A program made the translations under genes and the position numbers. The notes under the pieces were generated by a model. It was not told where the DNA came from, did no database searches, and was given only the letters and a program-made list of their open reading frames with translations. 64,000 nucleotides of DNA, taken from Phoronis australis (lineage: Eukaryota; Phoronida; Phoronidae). Positions 34,901 through 46,600 of the stretch are shown in pieces (position 1 is the first letter of the stretch; each line of letters starts with the position of its first letter). The DNA is taken from the NCBI GenBank assembly GCA_002633005.1, contig NMRA01000050.1:1132954-1196953 (forward strand), written 5' to 3'.

Positions 34901-35493
34901 TGATGGCAAGTCTCGGTTTCTGGAAGAGTAAGTTTTGTGTACAACTTCCTCCAAGCGTTCACTTTGGTAGATTTAAAAGCCTACTATACCCTGCTTTGAT
35001 GATTTCCACCAATTCTCGTTCTGTCACCTATTATTGCATCATTGACGTCAATCTTGCAAGTTAAAGACTGGAATCAACTGAAAACTCATACTTCCCTATA
35101 TTTTCTCGTTTTGAGCATATTGAATTAACAACTTTGATATGCTGAGTTACGGCGGAACTGAATGGTGGCGTATGCGTAGTAATCGCCAAGTATTACAAAC
35201 GGTTACCTCTTTTATTGCAAAAGTACGTTGTTGAACGTTGATTTATGTTAGCATTTACGTTTTAAAAAGCCACACAAAGGCAGGGAATGAGGGCAAACAG
35301 TTGCTTTGTTGCACCTACACTGTACGATATACTTATTTGATCTGTTTCAGTTGATGGTTTCTGCATGTTGCCGGCAGGCGAGATTACAATCCAATTGTAC
35401 GTCGACTCTTGCGATGGAATCTACGGAAATGACGCGTACACGTGTAATGGTGGATGTCGGATAGTTGCGCAAGAAGTGTGCGTAAACGAGTAA
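22419..35493 (+). CDS. Gene B: secreted PAN/apple plus triple CTHRC1-like protein
   Basis: Ten exons join in phase to 546 codons plus TAA: 22419-22722, 23241-23335, 24843-25038, 27863-28033, 30159-30241, 30553-30745, 31791-31943, 33605-33705, 34611-34812, 35351-35493. Residues 1 to about 22 look like a signal peptide. Residues about 28-100 resemble a PAN/apple domain (Cys 52, 56, 62, 74). Residues 102-255, 256-398 and 399-546 are three CTHRC1-like C-terminal modules, each three exons. Introns between modules are all phase 1, which favours module duplication. There is no membrane segment after the signal peptide and no collagen stretch, so the product is probably a secreted extracellular protein. 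Partner and exact role are unknown. Gene A lies 6.6 kb upstream in the same orientation. Confidence 0.85.
23241..23335 (+). CDS. Gene B exon 2: first exon of module 1
   Basis: 95 nt, acceptor TTTTCAG, donor GTAAAT, phase 1 to phase 0. It encodes GTTNECTDMGATNLQHFYY and ends GIVT. It is the most divergent of the 'first exon' type but has the same phase and position and a conserved Cys and Asn-x-Gln. Confidence 0.7.
23743..24569. mobile_element. Foldback-like element with inverted minisatellite arms
   Basis: The left arm starts GAGGATTGTTC and continues into a CCC/CAC-rich degenerate repeat (to about 23815). The right arm (about 24484-24569) is the inverted counterpart, a GTCGTGGG-rich run ending GAGAACAATCCTTC. 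The interior has no long reading frame. It sits in the intron between gene B exons 2 and 3. Confidence 0.5.
24843..25038 (+). CDS. Gene B exon 3: second exon of module 1
   Basis: 196 nt, acceptor TTTATAG, donor GTAAGT at 25039. It encodes TSLRVQFRAVLRTT, then CTRWYFRINGQPCQHPGPIE. The RWYF..NG..C..P.PI run is close to the CTHRC1 consensus. Confidence 0.88.
27863..28033 (+). CDS. Gene B exon 4: third exon of module 1
   Basis: 171 nt, acceptor ACAG at 27859-27862, donor GTGGGT at 28034, phase 1 to phase 1. It encodes VDGICDSIAAGEIVVELAVE, a two-Cys loop, DTGWPFGTG and ITLEEND. TGW...I.IEE is also the ending of CTHRC1. Confidence 0.85.
28800..28940. repeat. TTATTG / TTATCA microsatellite
   Basis: A low-complexity run of TTATTG followed by TTATCA units in the intron after gene B exon 4. 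It opens long repetitive frames on both strands (poly-Ile/Val, poly-Asn/Asp) that are artefacts. Confidence 0.9.
29415..29880 (-). pseudogene. LINE remnant with zf-RVT-like C-terminus
   Basis: The minus-strand frame 29880-29530 reads HNRVYTNFLLYKMKI, CPYC, STEHMFFLCDVVQ and then an LTPFLKEE region. This is the Cys-rich tail after the reverse transcriptase of many LINEs (C..C...E(T/S).EH.FF.C). It continues in another frame to about 29415, so the copy is frameshifted and truncated. It is in a gene B intron, antisense to the gene. Confidence 0.7.
30159..30241 (+). CDS. Gene B exon 5: first exon of module 2
   Basis: 83 nt, acceptor CTGCAG, donor GTAAGA. It encodes GICSSLSRFNIQQALI and ends NGTLW. 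Same length and phase as gene A exon 10026-10108. Confidence 0.82.
30553..30745 (+). CDS. Gene B exon 6: second exon of module 2
   Basis: 193 nt, acceptor CTACAG, donor GTGAGA. It encodes SREFEKRADDTAIHVIFIG, then QWTILFNGSTCKDPGPVSG. It closely matches gene A 10414-10606. Confidence 0.87.
31791..31943 (+). CDS. Gene B exon 7: third exon of module 2
   Basis: 153 nt, acceptor TTTTTAG, donor GTAAGT. It encodes VDGICNGLASGKMNVSLHA and ends RWIVEEMRMGFPNAV. Confidence 0.87.
32040..32800. repeat. Roughly 400-bp-period CTAGTGGC repeat, second locus
   Basis: Contains CTCTAGTTGCAATTTTAG (about 32197), CTACCTAGTGACAATTTTAG (about 32400) and CACCTAGTGGCCATTGTTATG (about 32767), in the order and style of 180-2960. 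It lies in the intron between gene B exons 7 and 8. Confidence 0.6.
33605..33705 (+). CDS. Gene B exon 8: first exon of module 3
   Basis: 101 nt, acceptor TTTGCAG, donor GTAAGA, phase 1 to phase 0. It encodes PCSVADYNIQQWYWHSGDP then TDVGILKF. Confidence 0.87.
33841..33935. repeat. GTAGAC hexanucleotide microsatellite
   Basis: Perfect GTAGAC repeats near 33872-33900 with ATATAT and GATGTA flanks, in the intron after gene B exon 8. Confidence 0.85.
34611..34812 (+). CDS. Gene B exon 9: second exon of module 3
   Basis: 202 nt, acceptor TTTCAG, donor GTAAGT. It encodes TSYLRVYYHGALRQTN, CSKWYFLLNNKPCEEPGTIA, then GGIYSEV. The G-P-I of the motif is G-T-I here. Confidence 0.87.
35351..35493 (+). 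CDS. Gene B terminal exon: third exon of module 3
   Basis: Acceptor GTTTCAG, then IDGFCMLPAGEITIQLYVD, NDAYTCNGGCRIVAQE, VCVNE and TAA at 35491-35493. No canonical AATAAA lies directly after it; an ATTAAA occurs near 35784. Confidence 0.88.
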
Positions 35494-38400
35494 CTTTCTG
35501 TGATTAGTCTGAAATGTTGTCTTGCTATCTGCATGTTTCTGTGGTAACTGTTAGGCCTTCGTGCCGAAGAAAGGTAGGGAAACCTTGAAAACACTTCGCG
35601 ATCCAACATTTCGCAAAGTACATTTAACAGCAGGGCGTCGTATCTTTTAAAAACATTGCCAATGCTTAGTCGAAGGCTTTCTACGCGATATTTCTCGCCT
35701 CGGGTTTTTCATTAGAGCTTTCATTATGTGTTATGTATTCGATTTAAGATAAAGAGTAGCATTAGTTATAGAAAAATGACGATTAAAAGACGATGGCTCG
35801 AGTTACAGAAAGTCACGTAGTTTTCACCATTTTTGATAACAGATTTAATACATTAAATTTGGTGAATGATAAAGAATGCACTTGGCTAAATTTTATTTTC
35901 AAATACGGCAGTTCTACTTAAATGCATGGTCACGTCACCACGGAATGTCACAGTGTTGTCAATGATTTGAATATATTCGCCTTCACTCGTGGCTCCAGAA
36001 AATATATACTTTTATGCATTGACAGCTGCTAGTTACATAGATATTTAGAGTGAAAGATCATACGGTATATCAGTCTGTGATCAAGGTATCCTTAAAGACC
36101 ACTGCCGCACCGGTGTAGCTGTTATTGGTTGCGTTAATGTTTTTGGATATGTATCATCAACTGAAAAATGCCGCATCAGTTTTCAAGAAAATAACGTAGA
36201 TGAACCAAGCAGTTCTAATTCATTGCGTTAGACTGGTACGTACATGACCATTGAAAGCCATATTTGACAATTTTAAGCCCAACCAATTCCCTCCCCTCTC
36301 ATTCCGAGGGCCCACCCTACTAATACAGAGAGCTACGCACATGGAATGTTAATAAGTTCAGGTCATATCTCACGCATGTGGTAAAACGAGCCGTGAGGAT
36401 TTACCTCGTGAGGTGAGGCGAATGTCTCTCTTGTTGCATTCCTTTTACATGACGTGCATGAATCTTCACAGCACGCAGCCGAGTTAAACTATTAGTGCTT
36501 AGTCCCAACGAACTTCCGGGTGTACAAAACTATCGAGTCCCTCATTTGGGACCCCACTCCGAGATTGACTGTTTAAGAGAAAATGGATGCACATGTAAAG
36601 TAAAACCGGAAAAGAGGGCCCCTAAACATGAGGGGACATGGGATATTGAAAACACGACATTGGCAACCATGGTGGCTCTCTGGTCCAGAGCTGTAGTGGT
36701 AAAATTTGAGGTAAGTAGGCGTTCAACGCCCACCAGTGGGTATTTACTTAGAGTCTGCAGTGGCGACCCTCGGATGTCCCAGAAAGGGGCCCAACCACAC
36801 ATATATCAAGGCATTCCAAGCGGTCACTGAAGTGGGGGGTCAAACACAAGTTTAAAGGAAAAGAGGTGCGTCACGCCCAGAAACGATATAATGGCGCTGT
36901 TTTTTTAGTCACCCGTGGGGTGTATCCTCGGGCCCTTTATCCGCCTATGGTGTGACACCATAATTGTTACATTACCTGGAAATAATAATCTAAAATTTCA
37001 TTACTCGGCGAACATATGTCACTCCATACGCTTCAAAGACTAATTACAGAAACACGAGGCTACACAACCCTAGTGTTTTCAAGAGCTGAATACCATGCAC
37101 AATGTGCATACGTTGCATGCACTCATATTCGATGCAGAAACTATAAGTAGGGTTTTCATGGAAACAGCTGTTCTTATTTTTTTCATTTAATTTGAAAATT
37201 AGTGAAACACCAGGTGCTAGAGACCGCGCCGGAATATTCGGCAACTATGCTGTCGTCAACGTAGCAGTGCTGCGATACCGTAAGCTATTGCATTAAGACT
37301 ACAGTGTATGTACGCCCCACTACACAGTCAGTTACTGTGCGTAGGCGCTACGTTAAGATGTAGAAAGATGGTTGGCTGCGCCTACGTGCGCCTACGCCCT
37401 ACTACAGCACTGCTCTGGTCACATTGGGTTACAATATTATGGAATGATATATTGAAAAATAAAGGAAAAAAGCAACAATTATTCCACGTTGTCAGTGAAT
37501 TCTGATTAATGTATATAGGAGAACATTTCTTGGGTACTTCTACCTGGCAACTCACATTTTCATGTATGCCTGTTATTTTCAATTCAGGAGTGTTGAAAAC
37601 TGATGTCTGTTGTATGATAAGTGCCTTTTAAGTATTAAAATACCTCCACTCCACAATTACTTTTAGACATTTGGCATGATACTCCAACTTCACAGTTAGA
37701 AAATAAAGATTTATTCACTTAATTATGAGCACAACCCCGCCTGAAAATAACATGTACAAATTTTCTCAGTTAGTAACAGAAAAGTGCATACTATCATATT
37801 CTTTTTAAAGTGAGTTTCAATTATTTTTACAAACAGTCATGTGGAGCGTAAGACAAAATTTCTGCTAATAGGTCGTCAGTTGTTTCCAAGAAACAGGCCC
37901 ATTAACTAGAAATACCTGCCAGAAAATAAAAAAGGTAAATAAAAACGTTCTGCCTCTTTTGGTCGCTTATTAATTTATTAAAAATGAAGTTTTTAGGGAC
38001 TGACTTGGCTCGCATGTTAAGTAGCATCAGGGTATCACAGACTGAAATGGTAGATGTAGATTTTATATTTACCACTAGTGCCTCAGTGCGAAATCCACGT
38101 CTTGTCTATTTTCAAGTACCGTTAAAACCTTTTAGTCCAAGTTAACAAAGTTGATGATCACAAATCTGATCATGAAAAGGAAGACAGTAAACTACCCTCC
38201 ACAGCTTGATCGGGGACGGCACAGTGTAAATCTTCTTGATCTCTCTTATTCGTGCGTCTTCCTTTCACCAAAGCTGGGATTCCATTTTATCCCGCCCCCG
38301 GGTGATAAGCCCATGGTTGTTGCCACCACGGCATCGGCCCCGATTCCTGCAAATTGTATTGGTCCTTAACTCCCCTCCTGCATCATAAGGCCTACAAACG

Positions 38401-40438
38401 GTTACAACGGAGACAATTTCGTGACGTAAAACATCACAATTCCATAACTTGACTAAAAACCTGACACATGCATCCGATTCAAAGGTGCTACAATTTCGCC
38501 TTCTGACAAAATATAATTTTTATTATCAACAACTCCAATGTAACACTGATACTACAACTATTGATGGGTTTTGAAAACACACCATTCATCGCGTGACCAT
38601 CTATACAGGAAACTGCTACTTGTGAAAAAATTACAATAAGATACCAACGGCACTAAATTTATTTTTCCGTCTAAATCACCTTGCATTCATGATTTGCGTC
38701 TATATTATTTAAATCTTTAATATCACTGTGTAGCTTGAGGCAGTTTTCATCATGCTGGGTTTTCACGCGAGCAGATCCACCTGGTGGCAGTTTCAAGCGT
38801 GAGTTAACATGATTCAACACAACCGCGAAGTTTGATGGTGCTATTGTAGAATTACCGCAGATAAAGTGTCAGCTCCATAGTATAGAAGGTGAGCAAGGGA
38901 GTCGCAAAACACAATCGGTCGCAACAGCCTTGAGGGAACAGGAACAACGCCGGTCAGGGTTCTTGGTGAAATCTCACTGCCGATATATATTTACATCACT
39001 GGAACTTCGCGGGCCCGATATTGAAGCATGTTACTGCAGTGTCCCAGCGATTAACGTGTTGACCCTACCTAAAACCAATGCATTAGTCAAGATTGCCATG
39101 ACCACCAATGTGGAATTAAGCGTTTTGGGAACACGAAACCTACAGAACGCATTTTATTGTGAAAGTTCAATTGTAAAAATTCTGACGTTGGCTTAGTTAA
39201 AGGTGAACGAGTTGCATGGAAAATAAAAGCAAACAATAGCGGAGCCTGGAAGTATTGAACTGAGCAATCGCAGTCTTCTGATGACGGCTGTACGGAGAGC
39301 TTCGAGCTCTTAAGAGCAGCATGCCGTGGGGTGTTCGTTTCATTCTGTTTTGGAGGCCCTCCCTTCCTCAGCCTGCTGTTTATATTAATGAAGATGTGAA
39401 TGGCGAAGTGCTAATGGAAATCCAGCACTTTTAATCACCTCTTTATACTGTTAAATCTACGTAGCTGCGAGTAAAAGAGTGAATGTTGTCCAGTATCCTT
39501 TACATCGGGTTGTTTCCATTGAAGTGTTCGTTCTGGTTTACAAATAATGCATCGAGATGTATGCTTGATATGCTTTGGGTATTTACATAACTGCTGAAGT
39601 GAACAATCAATATACGCGAGAAAATGCATGTGCATCATTCGTTGATCTTGGGTGTTGCGGTGTCCTGACTCCTGATCCCCTCTTCTAAAACATTTGCATC
39701 GCTGTAGATACATGTATGGGAATGATTGAGGTCAGCTCCCTGACTATCCATTGTCATACGTCCTTATGCGTGCTCTTGAGACTGTTTGTATTTTGCGTCT
39801 ATGTACGCTAGTGCGTGTGCATTTGTGGGTGTATGACTACGTGTGAGTAACCAGTACATACCGACTCATGTATGCGTGTGTATACTTATATGCGTGTGAA
39901 TTTGTTTGTTGCGGTATGTTTTAAGCATCAATCTAGCCTTACTGCTGCCACAGATTGACGGTTAAGCTTATTGACTTACTGTCACGTGCTGTCACGAGAA
40001 TCCTAATATGAAGTTAAATCCAATGCAACTGCTTTCAGACTTTCGGTTTTCGTTTATTTTTTGTTCTTGCGATGACGCAATATGGAGCGGAAGGGCGATG
40101 CCACGTATGATTTTACAACTCTACGTTTGTGTATTTAAAATTTTGCAACGTATTAATGTGACTATCTGGGTTGCCCAGTATATCTAAATAATAAAAATCC
40201 TTCCACGGATGTCTTTAAACGTCAACGTGATGTGAGCTACTGCTTAGACCAGTTCCGAACCTCAAGATACTCGCGAGTGAAAACAAGCGAAAGCACGTGA
40301 TTCACAGGGAATGTAAGGCAGTGTCTCGCGAACACTTGCATGATCGTACAAACGCTTGCGTAACCTTGATAAACTTCCACCGGCCGTTCAGAACGCAGCC
40401 CAGACTTTCCGTCACGTGTTCGCCAGTAAGTCACAGAA
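35494..40438. other. Convergent intergenic region between gene B and the carbonic anhydrase
   Basis: About 4.9 kb between the stop of gene B (+) and the stop of the carbonic anhydrase (-). I saw short unrelated frames only, the longest 36495-36830 (+), which has no recognisable motif. Confidence 0.55.
40053..40058 (-). promoter_or_regulatory. Possible polyadenylation signal of the carbonic anhydrase
   Basis: AATAAA on the minus strand, about 380 bp after the stop codon at 40439. Confidence 0.3.
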
Positions 40439-40615
40439 TCACAGTAGAGAGAGAGAGAAAACGATAAAAATCAGTGCTGATGACGCAACGCTGCTTGCTG
40501 AGTTGAGCAATGACTCGTCTCCCGTGAATAAATCCCGTCTGTTGAGCGGCAGTGGGGGGCGGAAATTGTTCTTCATGTTGTCGGCTAATTTGACATTGTT
40601 GCGAAACAGAGACAT
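40439..40615 (-). CDS. Carbonic anhydrase terminal exon with hydrophobic tail
   Basis: Acceptor TTGTTTCAG, 58 codons and a stop. It encodes NVKLADNMKNNFRPPLPLN, completing the catalytic fold, then a Ser/Ala/Asn-rich spacer and 14 or so hydrophobic residues at the very end with no following basic residues, which favours a GPI signal. A MITE copy starts 12 bp upstream of this exon, in the intron. Confidence 0.88.
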   Translation of the reverse strand: MSLFRNNVKLADNMKNNFRPPLPLNRRDLFTGDESLLNSASSVASSALIFIVFSLSLL

Positions 40616-43600
40616 CTGAAACAACAGGCGTGCGTTCAGTAGACGCTAGGACCTACGCTAGGACCTAGCCAAAAGCTAGTCAACGTCACGTGCTCTTTTT
40701 TAAAATACACGGCAATATCTCGCGTAATCTCGCAAAGTCTTGCTTTTAAGCTAGGTCCTAGCGTTACTGAACGGGAGGCAGGTATCACCAAGTGTTCGCT
40801 ACGTAGTAACTGTATTCCACTCAGCCCTTCAGTCACACACTCATTTTGACATTTTCTAAATTTAAAGTTAATACGATAATCCTGCCTGTCTCCATGTAAA
40901 ATATTTCGAACATGTCCTGTTGAAAATAAGTAAAAAATGAGCATTTTACACGCTTATACATGTACGTCAACAATTGTTGCAAGCTAAATTCAAAAGAAAA
41001 ACTATAGTGAATTAAGAAAGACATCGTTCTCTCATATTTCCCTCAGTTCCCAAAGTCTAAAGCGGCAAGGACGCTAGGGGCGAACGAAGGCTTGATAACA
41101 CCATTTTAAAACTCACCTGTTTTGATCCTATGGGAATGGGTTTGCTAAACACAGTCCACGTGATCACTTGGGAACATGGTGGAGTTGTTAGGCTTCCTTC
41201 GTAGCGGAAGTAACTGCCAAGATCTTCTTCTGGTAACATGAGGTCTTTCAGTTTGAAATTGCGAACTGTTCTAATGTCTCCTGGAAGTATATAAAGTCAC
41301 GCAAATAGCCATGGCTTTGGACAACAATGTAAAAAATGACATATGATTTCCTGGTGGTTAATGGTTCAAATTAAAAAGAATGACTAAATTGATGATGACG
41401 GCAATGACGATGATGATGACGATGACGATGCAGGAGTCAATTATGATGGTGACTTTGATGGCAATGGCGATAACAATGACGATACCGAAGTCGAGGGTGA
41501 CGGTGACGACAGCAAGGGAGTGGCGACAGCGACAATGACGATGTAGTTGTCAATGATGATTTCGATGTTGTTGGCGATGGCGAGAACTGGAAATTACGAA
41601 GATGAGGGAAATGGTGACAATAACAAGGCGACAGTGACGGTGACAATGATGATAAGAACAACCGCGGCAAAAGAACTTTTACTTACAGGGGTACTATCGC
41701 TTACAACGATTGTCCTAATGTCCACGTCCTCAAATAGAAATACTGGGACTTTGTGCGCGGATGGGGACCGTAGGCCTTAGGTAGTTATTACTTTACTGAA
41801 ATTTGTTTTGTTTATTCATCTAATTGTACATAGTAACTAATCTATAACTGATTTGTTTATTTCATTAATCTTTTGATCTGATTGTACATAGCTCACTGTA
41901 TTTTCATGTAATTATTTCCGACAGGGCCCAGTTGAAAAACAATGTTTTGACTGAAGTGGTGGCCCAGTCTTTTTCGAGGACAAAGATTTAGAAGAGTCAG
42001 TTCTATAAACCCAAAGTCGGTTTTCGGCTTGAAGTCAAAATTCAATATTCGTTTTTGTCATAGGAGAGCTTTGTAACTACTCTTTTAGCACCAGTTGTGG
42101 ATTCGAAAAATAGGTGTGAAAGTCGGTTTAAAAAGGATACCGTGTTCTTGAAGCGCTAACTGGATTTACTAACTGAATCTTGGGTCATGAGTAGTACTAG
42201 AATCAAAATTGTGATCTGAATGCGTGCATTTATCCCATACGCGTTGAATCAGTCGAGGGAAATACGGCCATGTAATAATGTTTTCCGTATTCACATCCCG
42301 CACAACTTCAACAATGACCTCTGACATGGAAGGTTCAAAAGGTAGGTCAATGTCGACTCGACGTCGTCAGCCGGCTCCATCATCAAACTTTCCGAAAATA
42401 GTCTAAAGTAATACAGTTGCAGCAGTGTAAATAACACTAAACATGCAACCAGGTCTCAATCGTAACATCTGGAACAGGACTGTTAATTATATGACAGTTC
42501 TGTCTCAGTTTTTAGTTGCTAAATATTTTATCGTCTGCAACTCAGGCGCCGATTCCTCGGTGACTACAATAACAAATATTGTTGCTGTTGAACTATTTTC
42601 AGATGTTACAAGTTCAATGCACAGTTACCGTTGCTTTCATCTTTGTTATCTCTTTTCAAGTAATAAATCGTTACATTTAAAACGTGTTTCTCAGAGAAAT
42701 CTTGCAACCTAACCGTCGGCGCAAGTACATACATATAGGATGTGATCAGCCACGTAAACAGTCTGAGTGAAGTACTTAAAAAATCTGCCGAAAAATGAAA
42801 GAAACTTAGGGATTCGAAGCGTGGGATCAATACAGAATATCCCACGAGACATTATTCTTGTGGGATATTACTTTATGGACGCCACTCTCGGTTCATTTTT
42901 GAGTATGTACATGTGTACATGTACATGTACACATGTACATGTACAGTGTTTGCAAACATAAGTCTGGTCTGCACGCCGCCTGTTGGCCACTTAAACAAGT
43001 GCATACATTACACAGTGTGTATTTCTACCTGGTCACGGCTCACACTCTGTTCTATTAACAAACAGCGTTCAAAAATACCACTTAAAAATCCACAATAGCC
43101 AATCGTCATGGCTCGAACGACGAAGACCTAATGGCCTAGAATTAAGATTCAAGTTCAGCTCATACTTGTTCACGTCTGCGGCAAAATGATCGGTGAGGAT
43201 TTTCCCTCGCGTAGCGGTAAGACAAATATCTCAGTTGTTGGTTCTGTTTTAAAAACCGGACAATCGCCGCACAAATAAAAAAGTTCATGTTCAATTCAAC
43301 GTTTCGTCTTTTCATTAGTCATCATCGAGATCATATTTACAACAAGTTAGGACAACAAGTGCCAACATACAGCTCTGGTAACATCCATAGAGTGAAGTGA
43401 GAGATACATAGAATATAGTCAGTAGCTGGTCATCACCATAGCTGCAGGGTCACAGAGCTCTGCATGTTATTCAGAGAATCAGTGGCATGCTGGTTCTGAA
43501 TGGCCAATGACTCTTAAATGTACAGTAACTCCTTATTAGGTTCTCTGCAGATAATACTAACAGAGTTGCCTTGGTGATTGTAGCTAATACAATGCCTATA

Positions 43601-46600
43601 CATGTTACTTTTCTCTGAGGTGTGATGTTCTTTCAGCTTGTCACAGAGGCGTCTCTGTGTGAGTCCTATATAGAATCCCTTACAGTTGCCACATTCAACC
43701 TGTTCTGTTTTACGTGGTCAAAGTACAATAACGCTAGGACCTTACATAAGTAGGACTCCGCTAGAAAAGTAAGACTTCGCGCTATTACACGAGATATTTC
43801 CGTGTATTTTAAATGAGAACACGTGATTTTGGGTAATTTTTTTAAAACCGGGACTGTGTATATTAAATATGCACAGTATGCAAGCAAAGTGGTCTAAGGT
43901 TCTCGGCCGATTACCTGCGGCAGTCAACGAAATTTTATTATTGGATCAACTGACATCAGCTAACAAATCTATCACTGATTCGATGTAAGTGTGTTCTGCC
44001 TTTGAACTGTTTACTGTGAACCCTTCGAGTTACTGTATGAGTTATAATTCAGTTGAGAACGACGGCTCAGCTCACAGTTTTTCGTTGCTCATGTGTACCT
44101 GCTGGGCTCATTTAGCGTAACCAAATTAATTACTTTCATCTGGCCCAGTCAATAGTACACTCAATGATCACAGAATCTTATTATGTGATGGATAACAATG
44201 ATCAGGTTGTTCGTCATCGTGTTTTTCTCAAAACTCAACATTTTTCACGAAGATCGGCGTATTTTTCGCCAACACGATTTTTTCCCACAAAAATTTCAAA
44301 GTTTTTTCTTTGTTTTGTTAACTGGCAATGTATTTATTGAAGGAGTTGATGCCCAGAGATCAGATGACAAAAATCAAGACGTTTACCGCTATTTTGCAAG
44401 AAATGTTGACGTTTTAATTTTTGACAGTGGAGCATTTGTTGTGAAAGGCTTAATCCCGAAAAATTCAAGAAAACTGGAGATTTTGGCTGCAAATAACCTG
44501 CTGGAACTAGACCCAGTAGGCGCACACTAGAATACCTTTTTGGAGAGGGGATTTGAGTTCTTCGGTGATGGCTAAATACTTGTCGTTGTCATCGTTCTTC
44601 TCCTCGAAAAAGAATCCTAGAACGGCAAGTCCGTCACTGTGGCTCAGCGATTCTTGCACAGACGAGTATTTGGTGTTGAAGTGGACGACGTGAAGCTGGA
44701 AATAAGCACTCTCTGTTATGAAACTAGCTGTTATAAATTTCTCGTCCAAAGTTTGTTCTCTGTACAATACCGCCATTTCTCAGAAAATGACTCTGGGTAG
44801 TTTTGTCCACTTTCGTAATTTCAAAATAAGTCCTTTAGTTGCATATATTTGCATAAAACACGGATTATAATGTCAGTTGCTGTAAACTGGTAATTTGGAT
44901 CTAAACAATAACTGTAATCTCGGGACAATATCTACCATTGTCAGATGTTATACATTTCTAACCTAAACTGTATAACATTTTGCAAGGGCAGAGGTCTCCA
45001 CAGTTTTCGAAGGAATTTAAGTAAAAATGGAACGCCGACAGCGTCTTTGGTGGTGTACCCTATAAATCCGCTGGTGTAACACGGGTGAAATTCATGTTTA
45101 TGTTATAAGAATAAATTTGACCGTCGTGCTAAATTTAAAATTCAAAATCTTGTTGTTTTTATGTATTTCAACTTTATTTCACAAAACACATACAAATAAA
45201 GCTCCATCATACCGGGAAATGTAAGTCCGCGTTAAACGGTGCGAAATATTGACACTGGCATGACTGTTTAAGAAAGTATTGACCCCACAGTGTCACAGAA
45301 GATAGCTGTTACCACGATGGGGTATGATTTCGAGTCAATGAATGACCACACAGTGTATCAGCAGATAGCTCTTACCTCCATCAGGTATGATTTCGAGTCA
45401 ACCACTGACCACACAGTGTCTCAGAAGATAGATCTTACCTCCATCGGGTATGATTTAGAGTCAACCAGGTGCTCAGACCCCTTCATTTTGTCGGTGCCCC
45501 AGTGGAAATGAAAGGCAGCAGCTCTGTATGTGCCCTTTACCGTCGGAAGGGACATTTCTATGCCGTCAGGGAGACCCACTGAGACTGAAATAAATACCAG
45601 GTTATGATCGGCGTATCCAGAGCAAGCATACTGTATGTGTGTCGCAAACTCGTTACCAGAGATGAAAAGAACACCCGAGTTGGCGAAAAAGGTTCATTTA
45701 TTATCACTAAACACGATACAAGGAATATGATAGAAAATTCAATATCATAAGTAAAAATGATGATCTCTGTGAACTGCTTCATGAAAATGTCTTAAGAGTC
45801 TTACGCTGCACATTTTTATTCCTAAAAATTAATCGAAACTCACTTTAGAGAAGAATAACGTATCGGAGAATATACCCATAACAGTTTCTTAATGAGGACA
45901 CCTGTACAAGATATCTTCAGACAGTGATGTGCTCACAATTACATGGCTAAGCATTTATTTGAAAATTGTGAAGTGAGTGCATAAGAGCTAATTCCTGTCT
46001 TTAGGAATGGAACAGATCCCAGGTAAGATGGACCAATAAAATAACGCCACACGAAAAGTTGTATGGCAGCTTCATTTCACACTGTCTGGATGAAGTGCCT
46101 GAATGTTGAGTCAAGACAATCCTGTTCGAGCCAATAGGGCTGGTTTAGCGTGACGTCATTTCGACGCTTTGAACCAAGCCTATTTAAAAAAGATCAAAAA
46201 TTAAAAAAAATATATTTGGAGCAGAGTTTACGCAGAGGTTTACATTACCAAGGTCATTGATTATTGCGGGTTACTCAGAGCTGGTCAATTTTTTACCTTA
46301 ATTTTGTGGCCTTAGATGTAGTTGGCGCTCACCAACTAATCCACACTCATAACTTTGCAAAATTTCCAAGTGCTTAAATTCCCCCCTCCAGAGGTTTCCC
46401 GAATGTGAAAATATTCGAGACTTGTGGACTTTTTGACGATATGATTCAACTGTGCATGTATTTCACTTTGCGGGACCAAACTACGTCATAATAGTGCCTC
46501 ACATACATGTAGCGACACGTTACCACTAAACATCCGGAAACGTTATGCCTGAAGCCGCGGTAGCTCCTACAAATAAAATAAAAACTGAATAAAATGGGGT

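Noticed and set aside
36495-36830. 111-codon plus-strand frame downstream of gene B
   Set aside because: No domain or splice context; both strands are open there, which suggests chance or a decayed repeat.
38930-39196. 88-codon plus-strand frame
   Set aside because: No recognisable motif, no splice or polyadenylation context in the convergent intergenic region.
45283-45464. Possible CRISPR-like array
   Set aside because: Units are contiguous 63-bp tandem copies without spacers in a eukaryotic gene.
45290-45511. 73-codon plus-strand frame with 21-residue repeats
   Set aside because: It is the antisense reading of the 63-bp tandem repeat at the carbonic anhydrase exon end.
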